64,000 bases of DNA, taken from Diprion similis (taxonomy: Eukaryota; Arthropoda; Insecta; Hymenoptera; Diprionidae). Positions 59,516-64,000 of this stretch are shown one piece after another. The notes beneath the pieces are model-generated. The model searched no databases. It worked only from the letters and a program-made list of their open reading frames with translations, and was not told where the DNA came from. The translations under genes were made by a program, and so were the position numbers. Each line of letters opens with the position of its first letter. The first letter of the stretch is position 1. The stretch is from positions 3,782,001 to 3,846,000 of the forward strand of contig NC_060105.1 of NCBI RefSeq assembly GCF_021155765.1, given 5' to 3'.

Positions 59516-60280
59516 AATAACAAAAGTGCGTGCACCGATAAAAAAAATTAGTTCGTTGCCCTGAAACAAAAGAAAATACAATTACTAAAAAAATACTGAC
59601 ATACAACTAAGATATGATCTATAAATACTTACGACAAGATTCTTCACCATCACTGTACACTCTGCGATTTTTGTAACCGTGAATTGACCGCGAGCTTGTA
59701 AATGTCGCGCTTTCTCTCAGAACCAAAAGGTATCAAGTCAACGCGCAAGACGCATGGTCAATTTAAACTTGAAAACTCAGTTGTTCGTAACGAGATTGAT
59801 TGAACAGCCGAAAGCTTACTTTTTCATATGCTGTTTACGAAATCGTCAAGCAAAAGCGTCGATCGATTGATTCGCATTATCAAGGTGGCGACAGTTTCGC
59901 TCAAATATAATTCCTTGACTATATATTTTCTGACTCTTCCCGTCAAAACATTCAGAATTCCCCGATATTTTCCCACGAAACTTAAATTAGGTAATGTTGG
60001 GCAGTTTTTACGACTAAAAGCTCCAGAATTTATGCACTTTGAATAAGTAAGTTTGGATCTAAAAAAAACATTGTATTGCCTTCGTTTCACACGAAGAATT
60101 AGAAATTGAACGATCCCATTTCTGAAAGTTAACTTAACTGAGTTTACGAAGCATAGCTGAAATTTGGAAACGATTCTTTAAAAACAGCACGTTTTTCTTC
60201 TTTATGCCCAATCATATCTCCCTGACGTTTTCCTGACTTTTCCCGATGAAGTGAATTCCCGGTTTTCCCGGGCCGTCGCC
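59516..60280. other. Gene-free DNA between the minisatellite and the next repeat
   Basis: I see no gene. Overlapping frames of 72 and 88 codons on opposite strands near 59,824-60,090 resemble no family I know. Confidence 0.45.
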
Positions 60281-60284
60281 ACCC

Positions 60285-60420
60285 TGACTCGATCACTGGA
60301 TCACTCGATCTCTCGACCACTCGACCACTGGGTCACTGGATCACTCGGATACGGGGTTACTATCACTGGATCACGCGATCTCTGAGCCACTGGGACCCTC
60401 GATACGTTCGATCCCTCGAT
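60285..60420. repeat. Short irregular repeat of CACTGGATCACTCGAT-like words
   Basis: The words ATCACTGG, CACTCGAT, GACCACT and GATCTCT recur many times over about 130 bases with irregular spacing of 8-10 bases. It is a local tandem expansion next to the LTR palindrome. Confidence 0.75.
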
Positions 60421-60738
60421 CAGTCCGCAAGGGAACATCAGTAATTTCCGGCCCACATCCACAATCTTCATTGTTTCTCTACTAGTTATCCGTGTATCGT
60501 ATAATAGTAATAAACGCCTTCCAACGCACCCCCACGACGGAGAGGCTACAGGAGGGTTACAATTGCAGCAAAAAATTGACAAAAAAAAGTTTACAGTCGC
60601 TCACGCGAATCTTATTGTACGCATTAATTGAAACATAAGAAGCCTAGAAAGTATCGTCTGCCACCTAAATTCCACGACAAAACTCGTCTTCCACCCACAT
60701 AAGTAAGTGCGATAAAATATTTAAAGAGCGCAAACCTG

Positions 60739-61312
60739 TGTAAGAACCTGTATGTATATACACGACGCTGTTTTGAGGTGTATATGTGCGGCACTGGCGA
60801 GGCGTTGGGATTCGCGCTATCGGACAGTCGATCCGCAAACGTGACAGCAACAAGACAGTATATGTAGGCTTGGCCAAGAAAATTTCTCTACATTCATTTT
60901 GCTGTGATTTTAATAATTATTTAAGTTATTTATTCCATTCGACGACCCTGTTGGGCTATATATACATATATTTTTGAATAAAGGATCAAGGACCGACTAT
61001 ACGACGATCGCCAAACAATAAAGCCCAGATCAAATCACCAAAAGATAAGTTATCACCAAAAAGGGATTTTTATTCAGAATTTTATCGTTCTTTTTAATTA
61101 TTTATTATTAATTTTGTATTGCTGTCTCTTTTTATTTATACTTCTTTATACTTTTATTTATACTTATTTATACTTTTATTTATATTTATTTGTATTTTTA
61201 TTTATATATATATATCCATTTCTTTTCATATGTTTATTTTATTCTATTATTAGTTTGAGACAGTATATTTTATAATTTTAACCTCATAATTTAATTTATA
61301 AAATTCGTTACA
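60739..61312 (+). mobile_element. LTR, plus orientation (left arm of LTR palindrome)
   Basis: A 574-bp long terminal repeat beginning TGTAAGAACC and ending CGTTACA, so it has the TG...CA ends typical of LTRs and a TGTAA/TTACA terminal inverted match. AATAAA at 60,977-60,982 is a plausible poly(A) signal, preceded by a TATATATA-like segment. It is followed after TAAT by a primer binding site. CCTG (60,735-60,738) lies directly before the left end. A 63-codon frame inside it also appears in the other arm, but this reflects sequence identity, not evidence of a protein. Confidence 0.88.
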
Positions 61313-61316
61313 TAAT

Positions 61317-61334
61317 TGGCGCCCGAACAGGGAC
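61317..61334 (+). other. Retroelement primer binding site, tRNA-Lys type
   Basis: TGGCGCCCGAACAGGGAC is complementary to the 3' end of lysine tRNA (UUU type), the primer class used by several retroviruses and gypsy-like elements. It lies four bases after the LTR terminal CA. It is the only internal retroelement sequence present: no gag, pol or polypurine tract is seen between the LTRs. Confidence 0.88.
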
Positions 61335-61339
61335 AATTA

Positions 61340-61891
61340 TGTAACGAATTTAATAAATTAAATTATGAGGTTAAAATTATAAAATATACTGTCTCAAATT
61401 AATAATGAAATAAAATAAACATATGAAAAGAAATGGATATATATATATAAATAAAAATACAAATAAATATAAATAAAAGTATAAAGAAGTATAAATAAAA
61501 AGAGACAGCAATACAAAATCAATAATAAATAATTAAAAAGAACGATAAAATTCTGAATAAAAATCCCTTTTTGGTGATAACTTATCTTTTGGTGATTTGA
61601 TCTGGGCTTTATTGTTTGGCGATCGTCGTATAGTCGGTCCTTGATCCTTTATTCAAAAATATATGTATATATAGCCCAACAGGGTCGTCGAATGGAATAA
61701 ATAACTTAAATAATTATTAAAATCACAGCAAAATGAATGTAGAGAAATTTTCTTGGCCAAGCCTACATATACTGTCTTGTTGCTGTCACGTTTGCGGACC
61801 GACTGTCCGATAGCGCGAATCCCAACGCCTTGCCAGTGCCGCACATATACACCTCAAAACAGCGTCGTGTATATACATACAGGTTCTTACA
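61340..61891 (-). mobile_element. LTR, minus orientation (right arm of LTR palindrome)
   Basis: A 552-bp inverted copy of the LTR at 60,739-61,312, differing by only a handful of substitutions and lacking one roughly 22-bp unit of the internal TTTATACT-like repeat. Its outer end, GGTTCTTACA, is the exact complement of the left outer end. It is followed by CCTG (61,892-61,895), the same four bases as on the left, fitting a 4-bp target-site duplication. The inner side carries its own TAATTG, so the two copies pair up to the first bases of the primer binding site. Confidence 0.88.
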
Positions 61892-61895
61892 CCTG

Positions 61896-62241
61896 CAAGG
61901 ATGAAATTGATTACAATGCTTCATTTTATAGTAAGAAACTCAAGAATAATAGTCAACCACCTAAACTATACATCAAAAGTAGTCTTCCAAGTCCATGAAG
62001 CTGCTCCAGGCACGCGTCTACGATGCTGCATCTTTACGAGCTGCCTGAAAGACGATCATTGCTGTTCTGCATGTTGAAAGATTGTCATGAAGTTTTTTTT
62101 TTATATTCTACATTTGTTCAGTGAAATAATTTGAACTTTGGCGGATAGTTATACTAGATCTTTTACCATGAAAATCAAGAGTTAGATATATTAATGAAAT
62201 TCTATAAAATGCTTCAAATTAAAACAACAATGTTTTAGTAT
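61896..62241. other. Short unique segment between two palindromes
   Basis: No gene is supported. The frame that runs out of the LTR to 61,998 is incidental. Confidence 0.4.
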
Positions 62242-62838
62242 GACATTGATCTTTGATATCAGAATTGTTGATTTCCCCACCGTCTTCTTCGTCTGATTGA
62301 TCTGGGTCTTGTTCTGTACTTGTTTTTTTACTTGTAAATATATGAATATAATAATTTGTTAATGTCTAGATAATAATTTTTACATAACTTTCTTAGTTTT
62401 TTTCTTTATTCACAATACCTAGACTTTCTGCTGAATTAATTGTTGTGTCATCGACGGATTTAATTGAACAACAAGTTTATTATCTGATTCATTTCAACCA
62501 TAGTCAGTAGGATAAAATTCATTCGGTTGCGGGAGACAAGCATGCCTCGAAAGATTTTGTAAATTTTGATTTGAACAAAATTTTCTCCGGCTGACTGTGG
62601 TTGGGAAAAGTCAGATAATAAATTTGTTTCTCAATTGAATCCACCGATGACATAGCAATCAACTCAGAAAAAAATCTCGGTATTATAAATAAAACATAAA
62701 ACATTATACATAAATAATTATTTAATCATTACTACATTTTTATATTTATATATCTACAGATGAAGAAATAAATACAAAACGAGACGAAGACGACAATGCT
62801 GAAATCAATAGTTCTGATATTAAAGATTTCAATGTAAT
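62242..62838. repeat. Imperfect palindrome: inverted duplicate of a gene-like fragment with an apparent intron
   Basis: The left arm (about 62,242-62,519) and right arm (about 62,577-62,838) are reverse complements at roughly 75-80 per cent by eye, around a loop of about 57 bases. Read outward from the loop, both arms show SDNK(F/L)V-QLNP-MT-Q-like residues, then GTATT as a donor. After an AT-rich stretch there is a 3' splice-like TATATCTACAG or TATATTTACAAG. An acidic stretch follows (DEDDNAEINSSDIKD in one arm, EEDGGEINNSDIKD in the other). The shared intron-like block suggests duplication at the DNA level. The parent gene or transposon is not recognised. Both arms carry stops, so each is non-functional as protein. 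Confidence 0.6.
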
Positions 62839-63340
62839 AATGGATGAATGTTCATAGAATTACCTTTGTCAAACAAAATGAGCATACGTTATACAGCATG
62901 CACATTTTAAATATAGAATTCTTTCAAGTGAAAATCAATAAGTAATTTTTTCACCTTAACTTACAACTATTCAATAAAAGAATAGACTGAAATTTTGGGA
63001 AATGACGGTGTAATATTACTTCGGCTTTGAGATTTCCGAATATTGGTGCGGATTTTCTCGGAATTAATCCTTAATGTCATTGTAAAAGATTGTTTTTCTT
63101 ATCGTAAATCATTTTATCGAATTTCATCGATATATTTAAGTCTCGATTTTAACGGTAGAAGATTTAGTACAACTATTCACCAAAGTATAAATTAATATAC
63201 TGAACAAACATGTAACATAAAAAAAAAAGAAAAAAACTTCATTATAGTCATTCGACTATTTCGAACAACAACGATCGTCTTTTAGGCAGGACGTAAAGAT
63301 GCAGCTTCATAGGCTTCGAAGACGACCTTCGTTGAATCTT

Positions 63341-63950
63341 AGAGCGGTTCAAATAGGGCATTATTTCAGATTCCGCTCTCCACTAAAATTTTTGTACTTT
63401 TCACTAAAGAATAGCTCAAGTAAAAGGGCTGGGCTGATAAAAATTTTTTACTACCGCCTCGAGCACATCGAAATTTCGAAAAAACGCTATCCTAGGGAAT
63501 TTCAAAATTGAGATATCCTTGAATCCTTCAGCGGCTATGTTTAATTTGTATGACGAAACAAAAGTTATTGTAAGACCTGGCATGCGTGCAGTTTTTTATA
63601 GTGCCGAAAAATCTGCATTGAAGTTCATTGCAATGTTTAAAAGTTAAGAAACTTCTTCATCTAAGACTTTCAAGATAGATATTTTAGTACTCGAAAAAAT
63701 CGCACGCCTCTCAGGACTCGTAAAAACTTCTGTTTCGTCACACAAAACATATCCACCGAAGGATTCAAGAAATATCTCAAATTTGAAGTTCTCGAAAATA
63801 GGCTTTTTTTGAAATTCCATCGTCGTTGAGACAGAAGTAAAAGAAAATTTTCATCCCAGCCATTTAGCGTTATCTATTTTTTAGTAAAAAAGTGCAAGAA
63901 TCTCGGAGAAGACCGAAAACCAAAAGAAAGGCCCTTTCTTGAACCACCCT
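63341..63950. mobile_element. Fold-back MITE-like palindrome
   Basis: Nearly the whole segment pairs with itself around a centre near 63,645. The outer tips read AGAGCGGTTCAAATAGGGC on the left and, as complement, AGGGTGGTTCAAGAAAGGGC on the right. Further in, GAGATAT-CTTGAATCCTTC and GTATGACGAAACA / GTGTGACGAAACA pair. There is no coding capacity. The 70-codon frame in the left arm is incidental. Target-site duplication is unclear. Confidence 0.65.
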
Positions 63951-64000
63951 GTGAAATGTATCCTGTAGATGGAAGACTATTATTTTTGTGTTTCTCACTA

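Noticed and set aside
59824-60090. 88-codon minus-strand frame as a gene
   Set aside because: An overlapping 72-codon frame on the other strand is equally open and neither resembles a known family.
60786-61844. Two nearly identical 63-codon frames on opposite strands as a conserved small protein
   Set aside because: They are the same stretch of the two inverted LTR arms; identity comes from recent duplication and the frame crosses non-coding LTR signals.
60650-61998. Similar flanks of the LTR palindrome (CCACCTAAA ... GTCTTCCA on both sides) as a larger duplicated target
   Set aside because: Resemblance is only about two in three bases over about 50 bases; I could not extend it and it may be chance.

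Overview
This window is nuclear DNA of an animal, almost certainly an insect. Genes are split by short GT-AG introns, intergenic DNA is AT-rich and full of microsatellites, and the four proteins are eukaryotic families with insect-like sequences (a CYP4 P450, ST7, PI4KB and DDX54/Dbp10). Compact introns, long gene-poor stretches with GC-richer patches and many (TA)n, (CA)n and poly-C tracts would suit a hymenopteran such as a sawfly or wasp. That order-level guess is inference only.

Layout. Bases 1-11,321 hold no gene I can support, only a degenerate tandem repeat, GC-richer islands and microsatellites. A complete 11-exon CYP4-type P450 follows on the plus strand (11,322-13,680). Next, after a possible small minus-strand ORF, is an intronless ST7 homologue on the plus strand (14,560-16,110). 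ST7 converges on PI4KB, read on the minus strand in 11 coding exons (25,061 down to 19,777; 1,063 residues). From about 25 to 53 kb there is a 28-kb gene desert holding two MITE-like fold-back elements, several hairpins, a dispersed ATCGAT-rich repeat and many simple repeats. DDX54 lies on the minus strand in 12 coding blocks, counting the intron-separated parts from 57,934 to 53,146 (777 residues), with a separate 5' UTR exon near 58,230.

The last 5.5 kb, upstream of DDX54, is repeat-dense. It holds a minisatellite of roughly 28 copies of a 26-bp unit (58,740-59,515), a short repeat of a CACTGGATCA-like motif, a nearly perfect 1.15-kb palindrome made of two inverted LTRs flanking one lysine-tRNA primer binding site (60,739-61,891), and two further imperfect palindromes (62,242-62,838 and 63,341-63,950).

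The four genes show no shared pathway: P450 oxidation, an ER/membrane TPR-like protein, Golgi phosphoinositide synthesis and ribosome biogenesis. The most unusual object is the palindromic LTR unit. It is bounded by matching 4-bp CCTG flanks, which suggests it entered the genome as one piece. All exon borders were set by hand from splice sites, frame continuity and family alignment from memory; no search was run.
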